Below are positions 18,658-27,213 of a stretch of 64,000 nucleotides of DNA, piece after piece; the stretch's first letter is position 1, and each line of letters begins with the position of its first letter. The DNA lies in NCBI GenBank assembly GCA_013335935.1, contig JAAXUP010000005.1, positions 1 through 64,000 of the forward strand, written 5' to 3'. The position numbers and the translations under genes were made by a program. The stretch is from Eubacteriaceae bacterium. Lineage in GTDB: Bacteria > Bacillota > Clostridia > Eubacteriales > Alkalibacteraceae. The notes below the pieces were generated by a model. That model worked only from the letters and a program-made list of their open reading frames with translations. It searched no databases and was not told where the DNA came from.

Positions 18658-18779
18658 TCCTGCACCTCTTCCCCAAACAAATCAATGATATTTTCTCAAG
18701 TAATCAATGACCGCCTGAATCTCAACAGGTTTGCTTAGTTTAACGTTTTGAATGCACCTTTCCTGGCAATCAGATAGTC

Positions 18780-19442
18780 TTACTTTTGGTGCTCCTCAAT
18801 AAACTTTTCTGCTCGTTTTGCTACTGATTTTCTTGTATTGTTTCGCTGTCCAGCGGCAAATTCCATCATTTCCCTTTTATGTTCTGAAATCGGATAATAT
18901 TTTTCGAAACAATCGATCACATTCCCCAACATGATGTTCCTGCACTCGGCGGAAGGCTTTCCTTTATTGACATAGGTGTTGTCTGTGACACCAAGGAGTC
19001 GCTTCGTTATATCTCCTTCATATTCCGGATTTTTCATGATGATCTTCCAGGCATTTCCCACCACATTTCCGGCGGTGATCATGGATTCAGAATCGATCAT
19101 GGAAAAATATTTTTCATAGATCCCTTTGAATTTATTCTTGTCATCTACAGCCGCAAGGTTTGAAAGGGTAATTAATCCCCCCCACTTAATGAAACTGTTT
19201 TTGCTGTCAATAAAGCGTGAAATATCGTCAAAATAAGGATAGATGAGCTTAGGCTCTGTCTCGCTGATCAGCCGGATAATCTTTTCACAAAAGAATTTTA
19301 TACTTCCCTTGTCCTCTCTTATAATATCAAGGAGCAAAGGAACCACTTCAATATTTTCTGTCACAATTTTTTGAAATTCATCAACATCCGGTTTTTTGTC
19401 AAGCATTTCTTTTAGTTCAGCGACCGTCAATTCTTTATTCAT
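18780..19442 (-). CDS. Hypothetical protein, HEAT/ARM-repeat-like
   Basis: 220 residues, no family recognised with confidence. It is almost all helical and soluble, with repeated helix-turn-helix units (for example PLLLDIIREDKGSIKFFCEK, SFIKWGGLITLSNLAAVDD and SMITAGNVVGNAWKIIMKNP) that look like HEAT or armadillo repeats, and a basic C-terminus. Such folds usually serve protein binding. ATG 19442 follows AAAGGGGTGAAAGG, a good ribosome binding site. No signal peptide or catalytic motif is visible. It sits between an SDR gene and a TspO-like gene, both on the same strand, without clear functional link. Confidence 0.65.
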   Translation of the reverse strand: MNKELTVAELKEMLDKKPDVDEFQKIVTENIEVVPLLLDIIREDKGSIKFFCEKIIRLISETEPKLIYPYFDDISRFIDSKNSFIKWGGLITLSNLAAVDDKNKFKGIYEKYFSMIDSESMITAGNVVGNAWKIIMKNPEYEGDITKRLLGVTDNTYVNKGKPSAECRNIMLGNVIDCFEKYYPISEHKREMMEFAAGQRNNTRKSVAKRAEKFIEEHQK

Positions 19443-19488
19443 CCTTTCACCCCTTTATATTGGAAGAAATTCAATATCCATGTTCAAT

Positions 19489-20289
19489 TTAATCCAGTTT
19501 CCTTTTATTTGATACAATAAGATATACTTCAGCAAGGAGTAATAAGAATATACACAGGATCACAGTAATCTTTATTTCAGGATATTGGCCTGCAAATCCA
19601 CTTGCTGAGGTGTGCTTTAACAGTATTCCTGCATAAGCCCAGATAATCACAAGTCCGTACGCCATATCCTTATTCATTACCATTGCAGCAATACCAATAA
19701 TAAGACCAATCGATAGGATAATCACTGTCCAGACCTGCTGGGATATTCCAAAGCCGTCCCATCCTGCACTAACTAGAAGCGTAGTTGCGTTAGCAATTGT
19801 GGCAACGGTGATCCATCCAAAGTATATGCTGAAGGGCAGTCTGATAAATAGGTTTTCTCGAGGGAGAAGTTTTACTTTCCTTAGTTCTTGAATAATTACT
19901 ATCAAGCATATCAGAATCAAAATCATTAGAATCATGGACAAGGGGATGACCCTGTAATGCCAGGAAAAAATCCATAAGGCATTGATAATTGAAGATATGG
20001 AAAAGTAAATCCCCACTCTTTCAAGGAGATATGACTTAAATCCATATTTATCAATTTGAAAAAATCCAAGCTGATAAAGGGTAAATCCTGCAAGCAGAAG
20101 ATAAATGACACCCCATATAGCGAATGTAATTCCCGCCGGAGCAAAAAGATTTGGATAAGAATCTGAAACCTGGCCAGTTCCTACCCCATTGATTGGAAGG
20201 ATGTTTGCCAGGGCATTTACAGCAACCATCACAATAAAAGAAACTAGCACCATATACTTGATAAATTTACCGCTTTTTCCACTTGTCAT
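19489..20289 (-). CDS. TspO/MBR-related integral membrane protein
   Basis: 266 residues with about seven to eight membrane helices. The front part (NLFAPAGITFAIWGVIYLLL) matches the 'tryptophan-rich sensory protein' relatives common in Firmicutes, and WISIFSW-like aromatic motifs appear later. True TspO proteins have five helices and about 160 residues, so this belongs to the longer uncharacterised branch. Function is unknown; tetrapyrrole binding cannot be inferred for the long form. The start ATG has GAGGAG upstream. Confidence 0.7.
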   Translation of the reverse strand: MTSGKSGKFIKYMVLVSFIVMVAVNALANILPINGVGTGQVSDSYPNLFAPAGITFAIWGVIYLLLAGFTLYQLGFFQIDKYGFKSYLLERVGIYFSISSIINALWIFSWHYRVIPLSMILMILILICLIVIIQELRKVKLLPRENLFIRLPFSIYFGWITVATIANATTLLVSAGWDGFGISQQVWTVIILSIGLIIGIAAMVMNKDMAYGLVIIWAYAGILLKHTSASGFAGQYPEIKITVILCIFLLLLAEVYLIVSNKRKLD

Positions 20290-20421
20290 TTTTACTCTCC
20301 TCCATACCTAAATATTAGAAGATATCTGATATCAGCTCTCATGAATAAATGCTGCTGCTTTTTCTTTACCCATATTATCAATTCTTCTAACTATTCCTAT
20401 GGTCTATATGCAGAAATGTTT

Positions 20422-20973
20422 CTATTTTTCAATTATTTCCGCAATCGCCTCATTGAGGGTTTCTTCATCAATTGCACCTTGGTAAGCTTTGATGATATTC
20501 CCATCAGAATCAATAAAGAATGTTGTGGGAATTGATGAAATCCCATAGGCATTTGCAGCCTGCCCCTGAGTATCGAAATATACTGGAAAATCAAAGCCCT
20601 GATCAGCCACATACTCTTGCCCCTTTTGCAGGGTTTCCCTCTGACCATCAACCAAGTCTACCATCATAAATACAACATCGTCTCTGACTGTAGCATATAC
20701 TGTGTTAAAATGTGGCATCTCACTTTTGCAAGGAGGACACCAGGAGGCCCAAAAATTCAGCACCACAGGTCTCCCTTTAAAGTCTGATAATTTCACCTTG
20801 TTTCCTGCACTGTCCTCAACTGTAAAATCAGGCGCAGCATAAATCTTTCCTTCCTGCGCTGGATCTTTTCCAGCATTGTAGTTCTGGGTTAAAGCGTTAT
20901 ATGTAAAATACGCAATGCCAAGGAATGCCCCAAAAAGAATAATTCCTAATATCGTTTTTATTTTTATATTCAT
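20422..20973 (-). CDS. TlpA/ResA-type thioredoxin-like protein
   Basis: 183 residues. An N-terminal membrane anchor (about residues 5-25) is followed by a thioredoxin fold with the redox motif in NFWASWCPPCKSEMPHF (Cys-Pro-Pro-Cys near residue 77) and the cis-proline segment GISSIPTTFFID. It works on the outer face of the membrane, taking electrons from the CcdA protein encoded just upstream to reduce disulfides or peroxides, or to aid cytochrome maturation. Spacing to ccdA is 9 bases. The start follows AGGGGGAAA. Confidence 0.92.
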   Translation of the reverse strand: MNIKIKTILGIILFGAFLGIAYFTYNALTQNYNAGKDPAQEGKIYAAPDFTVEDSAGNKVKLSDFKGRPVVLNFWASWCPPCKSEMPHFNTVYATVRDDVVFMMVDLVDGQRETLQKGQEYVADQGFDFPVYFDTQGQAANAYGISSIPTTFFIDSDGNIIKAYQGAIDEETLNEAIAEIIEK

Positions 20974-20982
20974 AATTTCCCC

Positions 20983-21654
20983 CTAAAATGTGAGTTTCGA
21001 TAGCAAATATCCCATGTAACCTGTGATCATTAAAATACCAACTGCGATAAGTATTCCGCCTGAGATCAAATTAATGATTCCATAATTCCTTTTAATAAAA
21101 TCAAATGTGGACTTTAACCGGTCAATCAAAATTGCGCTGGCAATAAAAGGAATTCCCAATCCAAGGGAAAAACTCAAAAGCATAAGAATTCCTTTAATAC
21201 TTTCGCCTGCAGAAGCGGCGAGCATTAATGCAGAACCTAAAAAAGCTCCAACACACGGTGTCCAGCCTATGGAGAATATCACACCGAATATCACCGATGA
21301 CAGAAATCCTGTTTCGACTTTCTTCACTTTTAATCGTCGGCTCATATTGATAAATGGGACTCTGATAATTTCCATAAAATTCAGACCCAATAGGATCATA
21401 ATGACCCCGGATATCACATTGATGGCCGTTTTATATTCCTTTAAAAAATCACCCATCACTCCAGCGAATGCGCCCATTGCTACAAACACCAGGGTAAACC
21501 CCGAAACAAAGCCCATGGCGTTAATAACCGCTGTTTTCTTTTTTCCATCACTATACGGTCCAGCAAAATACGATATGTAAATGGGCAGCATTGGCAAAAG
21601 GCAGGGGGAAATAAAGGTAATGATCCCTTCCAGAAATGTTATCAGATAATCCAT
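20983..21654 (-). CDS. ccdA: CcdA/DsbD-type thiol electron transport membrane protein
   Basis: 223 residues and six membrane helices. Two conserved cysteine-proline elements are visible: LEGIITFISPCLLPMLPIYI near the N-terminus and SIGWTPCVGAFLGSAL in the fourth helix; these two cysteines carry reducing equivalents across the membrane. It is the first gene of a two-gene unit with the TlpA-like protein, the normal partner. The pair supplies reductant to extracytoplasmic thiols. A diverged copy of the stem-loop repeat lies directly upstream. Confidence 0.92.
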   Translation of the reverse strand: MDYLITFLEGIITFISPCLLPMLPIYISYFAGPYSDGKKKTAVINAMGFVSGFTLVFVAMGAFAGVMGDFLKEYKTAINVISGVIMILLGLNFMEIIRVPFINMSRRLKVKKVETGFLSSVIFGVIFSIGWTPCVGAFLGSALMLAASAGESIKGILMLLSFSLGLGIPFIASAILIDRLKSTFDFIKRNYGIINLISGGILIAVGILMITGYMGYLLSKLTF

Positions 21655-21721
21655 TTGTTCATCCTTTCATTGTTGCTTAAGTAATTATACAGCACCTGGA
21701 CGATCTTTTACAAACAATAAT

Positions 21722-21795
21722 AGCCAGTCGAACTTTCCCTGGACACGAGAACAACGTCCTTGACGCTTTATTCTCGTGTGATAGTAAAGACACGA
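21722..21795 (+). repeat. Stem-loop repeat family, copy D (diverged)
   Basis: GTCGAACTTTCCCTGG, which matches the right arm of the 84-nt copies, is followed by a hairpin in which ACACGAGAA (21743-21751) pairs with TTCTCGTGT (21771-21779) around a CGTC...GACG inner stem. The modules are in a different order from copies A and B. It lies between ccdA and the transketolase operon terminator. Confidence 0.7.
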
Positions 21796-21835
21796 AAATC
21801 GAGCTGGCAAATGATATTCTCATATGCCAGCTCGT
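21796..21835 (-). terminator. Hairpin terminator of the transketolase operon
   Basis: CGAGCTGGCA (21800-21809) pairs with TGCCAGCTCG (21825-21834). Read on the minus strand it follows the transketolase C-half stop codon and is trailed by ATTTTCG, a weak T tract. A run of nine G residues on the plus strand lies between gene and hairpin. Confidence 0.65.
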
Positions 21836-21860
21836 GGGGGGGGGTACTAACTCTTTTTAC

Positions 21861-22829
21861 TTATTTACCTAGAAGTTCACTGATTGTTTTTGCGATGCCT
21901 TCTGGATCCATACCATAGTATTTATAAACTTCCATAGGATCTCCCAGAACAGCGAATTGATCCGGCAACCCTATTCGTTTGAATTTACCCTTAAATCCTG
22001 TCTCTGACAAGACCTCAGCCACTGCTCCGCCAAGTCCGCCATTGATGCTGTGTTCCTCAACAGTCACGACACAATTTGTTTCCTGTGCGCACTTTTTGAT
22101 CATGTCGACATCAAGAGGCTTGATGGTATGCATGTCGATGACTCTGGCATTAATTCCTTTTTTCGCCAGTTCTTTGGCTCCCATCATGGACCAGTACACA
22201 CTGCTTCCTGCACTGATGATCGTAAGATCGTCTCCACCCTTAACCTCAATGGCTTTTCCGATCTCGAACTCATAATCGTTGTCCATATAAACATTAGGCT
22301 CAGCTCCACGTGCGATTCGGATGACCATTGGCCCCACATGAGTCATTGCTGCTCTTATGGTCTTTATACATTGCCCAGCATCTGCAGGGATAACAACTGT
22401 CAAATTAGGGATCGCTCGGTATATGGCAAGGTCAGCAATACAGTTGTGTGTTGGTCCTCCACCGGCTGTAACGCCTGAATGGGTAACAATAAGCTTTACA
22501 TCCACATCATTATAGGCGATGTCTGTATGGAGCTGATCGGTTGCTCTTAAAGATAAAAATGGTCCAAACCACTGTCCAAATACTTTCTCTCCAGCCAATG
22601 CCATTCCTGCGGATGCACCAACCTGGTTGGCTTCTGCGATGCCGAAGTTAAAGCAACGTTCTGGATATTTTGTGAGAATTCTTCCTGATGCTGTTGAAGG
22701 AGCGATATTGTCACTGTAGGTCAAAACAAAATCCAAACCCTCATCTGCCATTTTAAGCAATTCTTCGCCTGCTGCATCACGGGCGCTTGATAACATTTGA
22801 TCAAAATCATAAGTAACTTTTACAGTCAT
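21861..22829 (-). CDS. Transketolase, C-terminal subunit
   Basis: 322 residues, covering the pyrimidine-binding and C-terminal domains of transketolase. FNFGIAEANQVGASAGMALAG holds the catalytic Glu that activates thiamine diphosphate, HSGVTAGGGPTHNCIADLAI is the conserved substrate-site loop, and the C-terminal domain starts near residue 195. It forms a heterotetramer with the N-terminal subunit encoded two bases upstream. Such split transketolases serve both the pentose phosphate pathway and special sugar pathways (for example sulfoquinovose or apiose degradation). The company of dehydrogenases and a sugar importer suggests a special catabolic role here. Confidence 0.92.
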   Translation of the reverse strand: MTVKVTYDFDQMLSSARDAAGEELLKMADEGLDFVLTYSDNIAPSTASGRILTKYPERCFNFGIAEANQVGASAGMALAGEKVFGQWFGPFLSLRATDQLHTDIAYNDVDVKLIVTHSGVTAGGGPTHNCIADLAIYRAIPNLTVVIPADAGQCIKTIRAAMTHVGPMVIRIARGAEPNVYMDNDYEFEIGKAIEVKGGDDLTIISAGSSVYWSMMGAKELAKKGINARVIDMHTIKPLDVDMIKKCAQETNCVVTVEEHSINGGLGGAVAEVLSETGFKGKFKRIGLPDQFAVLGDPMEVYKYYGMDPEGIAKTISELLGK

Positions 22830-22831
22830 GG

Positions 22832-23701
22832 TTATTTCCCCTTCCTTGAGTTATTGATACAAACCAATGCTTCATCCAGTTGCTGCTTGGCGATACCGCC
22901 TCCATGCCATTTCACATTGCCTTCCATGAAGTCAACACATTTGCCTTTAGTGGTGTTGGCAATAACGAATATCGGTCTTCTTCGGATAGCAGGATCTGAA
23001 GCAGGAAGGGACGCAAAGGCTTCACAAACAGCTTTCATGTCATTCCCATCAATTTCGATGACATCCCATCCAAAGGCTTCCAATTTTTTGTCCAGAGGAT
23101 CGAGACCCATGACTTCACTTGTCGTGCCTGTCATCTGCAGACCATTCTTGTCGACGATTGCTACCAGGTTGCCCAACTGATAATGCCCTGCGGCCATAAT
23201 GGCTTCCCAGTTAGTGCCTTCATTCATCTCGCCGTCGCCAACAAAGACAAAGGTTCTCCAGTTTTTATTTTGTTTTCTTGCAGCCAAAGCCATACCCAGG
23301 GCAATTGGAAATCCATGGCCCAAGGAACCCGCTGATGCTTCTATCGCCGGGACATATTTTCTATTGGAGTGCATTCCGAATACTGCAGTGTCAAGGGTTT
23401 CAAAATGATCTACCATATAATCCATGGTGTACATTCCAAGGTCTGAGAAAATCGTATAAAGGGTTTCACTGCAATGACCTTTACTGAGTACAAACCTATC
23501 TCTTTCTTCCCACTTTGGATTTTTGGGGTCATATTTCATATATTTGTAGTAAAGCGCTACAGCGACTTCCACCATAGAAAGTTCTCCACCTAAATGACCC
23601 ATACCAATCCTATAAATGAAATTTACCAGATCTTTTCTGATCTTTATACACTTTTCTTCAAGTTCATTGACCATTTCCATGTCGATTTTAACGTTGTTCA
23701 T
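22832..23701 (-). CDS. Transketolase, N-terminal subunit
   Basis: 289 residues, the thiamine-diphosphate-binding half. The cofactor motif is seen in FVFVGDGEMNEGTNWEA (GDG...N), and RIGMGHLGGELSMVEVAVAL, LSKGHCSETLYTIFSDLG and ASAGSLGHGFPIALGMAL are the usual N-half blocks with the substrate-contacting histidines. It pairs with the C-half encoded downstream. It lies 27 bases after the zinc dehydrogenase gene at the head of the operon. The start ATG 23701 has AGGAGG upstream. Confidence 0.93.
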   Translation of the reverse strand: MNNVKIDMEMVNELEEKCIKIRKDLVNFIYRIGMGHLGGELSMVEVAVALYYKYMKYDPKNPKWEERDRFVLSKGHCSETLYTIFSDLGMYTMDYMVDHFETLDTAVFGMHSNRKYVPAIEASAGSLGHGFPIALGMALAARKQNKNWRTFVFVGDGEMNEGTNWEAIMAAGHYQLGNLVAIVDKNGLQMTGTTSEVMGLDPLDKKLEAFGWDVIEIDGNDMKAVCEAFASLPASDPAIRRRPIFVIANTTKGKCVDFMEGNVKWHGGGIAKQQLDEALVCINNSRKGK

Positions 23702-23728
23702 ATTTCCAGCCTCCTTTTTATATTTGTA

Positions 23729-24772
23729 TTAAAAATCATTACACTTAATTAATATTTTTGGATATTTCCCTGAGACCTGAGCCTCAAACGCTTCTTCTGC
23801 CTGATCGATGGTGAAGATCTTGTTCGTAAATTTATCCAGTTTCATTCTTGGAAGAATCTGCATCGCTCTTGGGAAGGCGTATGGGGAAACATTGGTTCCC
23901 GAGATTGTAAGCTCGTTGGAATAACATTTCTCATACAGATTCAATGGCATTACATAATCTTTGGGAAACATTGCTATGTAGAGAACCGTGCCGCCTTTTG
24001 CTGCAATATTGCAGGCTGCAGGTGCTGCTTTTGGTGAGCCGGAGGCTTCAATAACCAGATCGAATCCTAACCCGCCGGTTATTTTTTTCGCTTCCTCTTC
24101 AACATTCTGACTGATCGGATCAATGATAAAATCGGCACCAAATTCACGAGCCAGTTCTTGTCTCTGAGGGATAGGTTCAATCAATGTCAGTGAAGTGGCT
24201 CCAAACATTTTTAGCATCTGTAAAGTCAGCAGTCCAATGGGACCTCCTCCTGATACAGCTACTCTTTGACCGATCTTAATATTGGTTTTATCGATGATAC
24301 GAACAGCAACGGATACCGGTTCTAAAAGACAGGCTTGTTCGAAGGAAACCTCATCAGGCATTTTAAAAACCTGAGATTCATGCCAAACAACGTATTCAGC
24401 CATTCCAGGCTCATTTCGAGTATGTTCACAAAACTGCTCTTGTCCATTGCGGCAGTAATAGCAGGTTCCGCAAAATTGTAAAAAATTCCCTGCGACCTTG
24501 TCCCCGATTTTCAAACCCTTTTTGTTAGCATTCTTTCCTAATTCAACAATTGTTCCTGAAAGTTCATGCCCAAGACCAAATGGAGGCTCCCATCCAAAAA
24601 TACCTTCAACCAGATGTGGGTCGGAACCGCAAATCGCGCAGTAAGCTACCTTGATTTTGACATCCTCATCCCCCATGGGTGATTCCGGTACGTCCAGTAC
24701 ACCAACCTTGCCTCTTTTTGACTCATCGCTGTCTTTCATATTCCCGATCTTAATCGCAGAAATAACTTTCAT
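23729..24772 (-). CDS. Zinc-dependent alcohol/polyol dehydrogenase (MDR)
   Basis: 347 residues, medium-chain dehydrogenase of the threonine/sorbitol dehydrogenase group. Catalytic zinc ligands: Cys48 (AICGSD) and His69-Glu70 (GLGHE); structural zinc lobe: CGTCYYCRNGQEQFC. The NAD-binding Rossmann motif is VAVSGGGPIGLLTLQMLKM. It should oxidise a hydroxyl of a sugar, polyol or sugar acid. It is the first gene of the operon with the split transketolase and starts downstream of an AraC-controlled promoter. It is clearly homologous to the second MDR gene at 26-27 kb. Confidence 0.9.
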   Translation of the reverse strand: MKVISAIKIGNMKDSDESKRGKVGVLDVPESPMGDEDVKIKVAYCAICGSDPHLVEGIFGWEPPFGLGHELSGTIVELGKNANKKGLKIGDKVAGNFLQFCGTCYYCRNGQEQFCEHTRNEPGMAEYVVWHESQVFKMPDEVSFEQACLLEPVSVAVRIIDKTNIKIGQRVAVSGGGPIGLLTLQMLKMFGATSLTLIEPIPQRQELAREFGADFIIDPISQNVEEEAKKITGGLGFDLVIEASGSPKAAPAACNIAAKGGTVLYIAMFPKDYVMPLNLYEKCYSNELTISGTNVSPYAFPRAMQILPRMKLDKFTNKIFTIDQAEEAFEAQVSGKYPKILIKCNDF

Positions 24773-24820
24773 TGTATATCTCCCTTCATTATTTTTCCGA
24801 CTTCCCTTTTAAAATCAATA

Positions 24821-24834
24821 GTAAAACGATTTCA
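24821..24834. promoter_or_regulatory. Possible catabolite-responsive element (weak)
   Basis: GTAAAACGATTTCA differs at two positions from the CcpA cre consensus TGWAANCGNTNWCA. It lies in the predicted leader of the dehydrogenase operon. The same AAAACGATT core appears in the leader of the co-regulated operon at 32064-32077. Confidence 0.35.
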
Positions 24835-24900
24835 TAAGCCATTGGATAAATAGTTTTCAGCCTTATCAGTAATCTTCTTTAGTTTGTATGTTATACTTCA

Positions 24901-24929
24901 ATTATAAGATTTCCATCTTCTCATAACAA
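24901..24929 (-). promoter_or_regulatory. Promoter of the dehydrogenase/transketolase operon
   Basis: On the minus strand: TTGTTA, 17 bases, TATAAT. The inverted repeat GGACA-N15-TGTCC begins 10 bases upstream of the -35 box, a classic place for an AraC-type activator. Confidence 0.65.
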
Positions 24930-24937
24930 TGTCTGAG

Positions 24938-24966
24938 AAGGACACATCCTTTCGATAGTTGTCCTT
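24938..24966. promoter_or_regulatory. Predicted AraC-family operator, site 1
   Basis: AAGGACA (24938-24944) and TGTCCTT (24960-24966) form an inverted repeat with core half-sites GGACA and TGTCC 20 bases apart centre to centre, that is two helical turns. An equal site with the same spacing, the same internal CGAT and the same distance to the -35 box stands at 32148-32172. Confidence 0.7.
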
Positions 24967-25030
24967 ATGAAACATATCGTTTTGTTTTTATCATTTTTCA
25001 ATGCTTCATTGCCATTCTGCACTTAACTTA

Positions 25031-25059
25031 TTGAAAATGAAAAGTTAAAATGGTAAAAT
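25031..25059 (+). promoter_or_regulatory. Predicted promoter of the AraC-type regulator gene
   Basis: TTGAAA, 17 bases, TAAAAT, ending about 50 bases before the predicted CTG start. Confidence 0.5.
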
Positions 25060-25112
25060 CATGATATCGATACCGCCGCTGTATATATTTGATATTTTTG
25101 GAGGTTATTAAA

Positions 25113-26045
25113 CTGAGTGTAAAAGAAATCTCATCGATCTATCAGCCTTATATCGTCAGAATTCCATTGTGGGATTCAGAAATACTGGTTCGTCATGTTG
25201 AACTCCTTGATCAGGAAGCTACTGAGTTTCCCCATGTCCATAACTCCTTTGAAATCTATTATTCGTTGAAAGGAGTACTGAAAATGAACGTCGCAGGGCA
25301 TATTGTGGGCATTCCTCCTCAGCAACTGCTGCTGGTCTCTCCAAATACTCCACATGGGCGAATCTACGAACCTGATTCGGAACGGGAATATTTCATAATA
25401 ATATTCGATCTTCCGGACAAATTATTTTCAGCGGCAGAAACAATTTCTGCCAGCGAGGAAGTGCATGAACTTAAGAATATTTTAAGTGAGTTCATCACCG
25501 ACTATCATTCCGTTTATCATGATCATAATCAATGCACAGAAATCATCGAACAAATTGCGTTTGAATTGAAAGAAAGAAGATTGGGATGGCAGTCGATCAT
25601 CAAGGGACTGTATCTCGAGTTCATCCTTAAATCTTTTCGAAACATCGTTCCTTCCACGCTGAATATCGCCAGCCATGACAGTCAAAATTTGAATTTAGCG
25701 ATAGAAATATCCAAATATTTGCATGCCAATTACGATAAGGAAATCACCCTGCAAAGTGTTGCAGACACCATGCATGTTACGCCTCGTCATATCAACCGGG
25801 TTTTTGAGGCTTGCTTTGGAACAACTTTTAGCAATACTCTAAGCTTATTCCGGCTCAATCATGCAAAGGAATACCTCTATAAAACCTCGTATTCCATCGA
25901 TAAAATTGCAAACTTAGTCGGTTTTTCGTCATCCAGGACTCTCCATCGATTATTCCAGGAAAACGAAAATATTACTGCAACACAATATCGAAAGAATGTC
26001 CGCAAATCAATGACCTGCGATGAGTACATAAAGGACTCAGAATGA
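25113..26045 (+). CDS. AraC-family transcriptional regulator
   Basis: 310 residues. An N-terminal cupin sensor (FPHVHNSFEIYYSLKGVLKM, QQLLLVSPNTPHGRIY) is followed by a linker and a C-terminal double helix-turn-helix (about residues 205-300: EITLQSVADTMHVTPRHINR and YSIDKIANLVGFSSSRTLHR). It probably binds the sugar taken up by the neighbouring ABC importer and activates both operons around it; two matching operators are seen. The only in-frame start codon well placed behind GGAGG (25100-25104, eight bases) is CTG at 25113; the two in-frame TTG codons upstream lie before or next to the ribosome binding site, and the next ATG is far inside the cupin domain. Convergent with the second MDR gene. 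Confidence 0.88.
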   Translation: MSVKEISSIYQPYIVRIPLWDSEILVRHVELLDQEATEFPHVHNSFEIYYSLKGVLKMNVAGHIVGIPPQQLLLVSPNTPHGRIYEPDSEREYFIIIFDLPDKLFSAAETISASEEVHELKNILSEFITDYHSVYHDHNQCTEIIEQIAFELKERRLGWQSIIKGLYLEFILKSFRNIVPSTLNIASHDSQNLNLAIEISKYLHANYDKEITLQSVADTMHVTPRHINRVFEACFGTTFSNTLSLFRLNHAKEYLYKTSYSIDKIANLVGFSSSRTLHRLFQENENITATQYRKNVRKSMTCDEYIKDSE

Positions 26046-27062
26046 CTATTTGGAACAATCCAACAATATTTTGGGATATTCCGACTTTTCAAATAAGGCA
26101 AAGGCTTCCACTGCATCACTTAATGGCATTACCTTTCCAATGACTTTATCCAACTGCAGCCGTGGAATCAGATTGATGGTTCGAGGCATGATGGTCGTGG
26201 TTGTAAATACCGTTTGGAGCCTGCCTTCTTTCATATATAGATCATACAAATTCAGAGGCATTTGATAATTTGGAGGGAATACTGCAAAATAAACGACCGT
26301 GCCGCCTTTCCCCATGATTTTCAGCGCAGGTTCCGCAGCCTTTGGGGATCCTGATGCTTCGAATACAAAATCAAATCCATCTCCATCAGTAATGTCCATA
26401 GCACGCTCTTCCATATTTTCCTGGAAAGGATCGATCACATTTTGCGCTCCCATATCCAGGGCCAGTTGCCGCTTGGATGCCACAGGATCGATTGCTGTAA
26501 CTTTGGATGCTCCCGAAAGCAGGATCATATTCAGCAGGATAGAACCGATTCCACCTATTCCCGAAATCGCAACCGAAGCGCCATGACTGATCTGGGCCAG
26601 ATCCATTGCCCTGATGGTGCAGTTTGCCGGTTCTGTCAAACAATAATGCATTAAATCCGCATCGGGGGGAATTTTAAAAACTGCACTTACATCTGTAACC
26701 ACATACTCTGCAAAGGCGCCTGTATCTTTTGAATTTTCACAATATTGAGGCTGTCCCCTTTTACAGGCTTTGCAGTTTCCACAGCTGGTTACGGGGAAAA
26801 GTACAACCTTATCGCCAATGCTGAATCCGAATTTTTCTGCCCCATCTCCCAGCTCTTCTATGATCCCGGAAGCTTCATGCCCCAGATGCATGGGAGGTTT
26901 CGCCCCAAGAATCCCCATGGATACCATATGGATATCCGTAGCGCAAAGGGCGGCATATGCAATTTTCACTTTAACCTGATTTGCTCCTGGTGCAGGGATA
27001 TCAACTTTACGCACTTCCACTTTATCCTTATCCGCAAACCAAACCTGATTCATTTTTTCCAT
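26046..27062 (-). CDS. Second zinc-dependent alcohol/polyol dehydrogenase (MDR)
   Basis: About 338 residues. Zinc ligands are in AALCATDIHM (Cys) and LGHEAS (His-Glu), the structural zinc lobe is CGNCKACKRGQPQYC, and the cofactor motif is VAISGIGGIGSILLNMIL. It resembles the dehydrogenase at 23.7 kb over its full length, so the two probably act on related intermediates or on the same one in opposite directions. ATG 27062 is used; an in-frame TTG at 27068 and ATG at 27053 are alternatives, none with a strong ribosome binding site. It follows the ABC importer genes after a 145-base gap containing a stable hairpin, so it may be read through from them at lower level. Confidence 0.88.
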   Translation of the reverse strand: MEKMNQVWFADKDKVEVRKVDIPAPGANQVKVKIAYAALCATDIHMVSMGILGAKPPMHLGHEASGIIEELGDGAEKFGFSIGDKVVLFPVTSCGNCKACKRGQPQYCENSKDTGAFAEYVVTDVSAVFKIPPDADLMHYCLTEPANCTIRAMDLAQISHGASVAISGIGGIGSILLNMILLSGASKVTAIDPVASKRQLALDMGAQNVIDPFQENMEERAMDITDGDGFDFVFEASGSPKAAEPALKIMGKGGTVVYFAVFPPNYQMPLNLYDLYMKEGRLQTVFTTTTIMPRTINLIPRLQLDKVIGKVMPLSDAVEAFALFEKSEYPKILLDCSK

Positions 27063-27137
27063 TATCAACCCAGCTTTCTATAATCTTCAGACACATCCAA
27101 TTTATTTCGTGGTCACCTGATGATGTGATCGTAATTG

Positions 27138-27168
27138 CAAAGAAAGTGCTCAAAGAGCACTTTCTTTG
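27138..27168 (-). terminator. Intercistronic stem-loop after the binding-protein gene
   Basis: A perfect 14-bp stem, CAAAGAAAGTGCTC with GAGCACTTTCTTTG, and a 3-base loop. No T tract follows on the minus strand, so it is more likely an mRNA-stabilising or partially terminating structure than a full terminator. Confidence 0.7.
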
Positions 27169-27213
27169 TGTGTTTAGATACAATAAAGAGAATTCTAATT
27201 TAAATCATTTTAC

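Larger units (their letters stand above)
24773..25112. other. Divergent regulatory region between dehydrogenase and AraC genes
   Basis: 340 bases without a gene. It holds the minus-strand promoter of the dehydrogenase/transketolase operon (24901-24929), the operator-like inverted repeat just upstream of it (24938-24966), a possible catabolite site (24821-24834) and the promoter of the araC-type gene (25031-25059). Nothing else was recognised. Confidence 0.7.

Noticed and set aside
21107-21580. 157-codon plus-strand frame inside ccdA
   Set aside because: Antisense to the conserved membrane helices of ccdA; hydrophilic, repetitive composition typical of a shadow frame.
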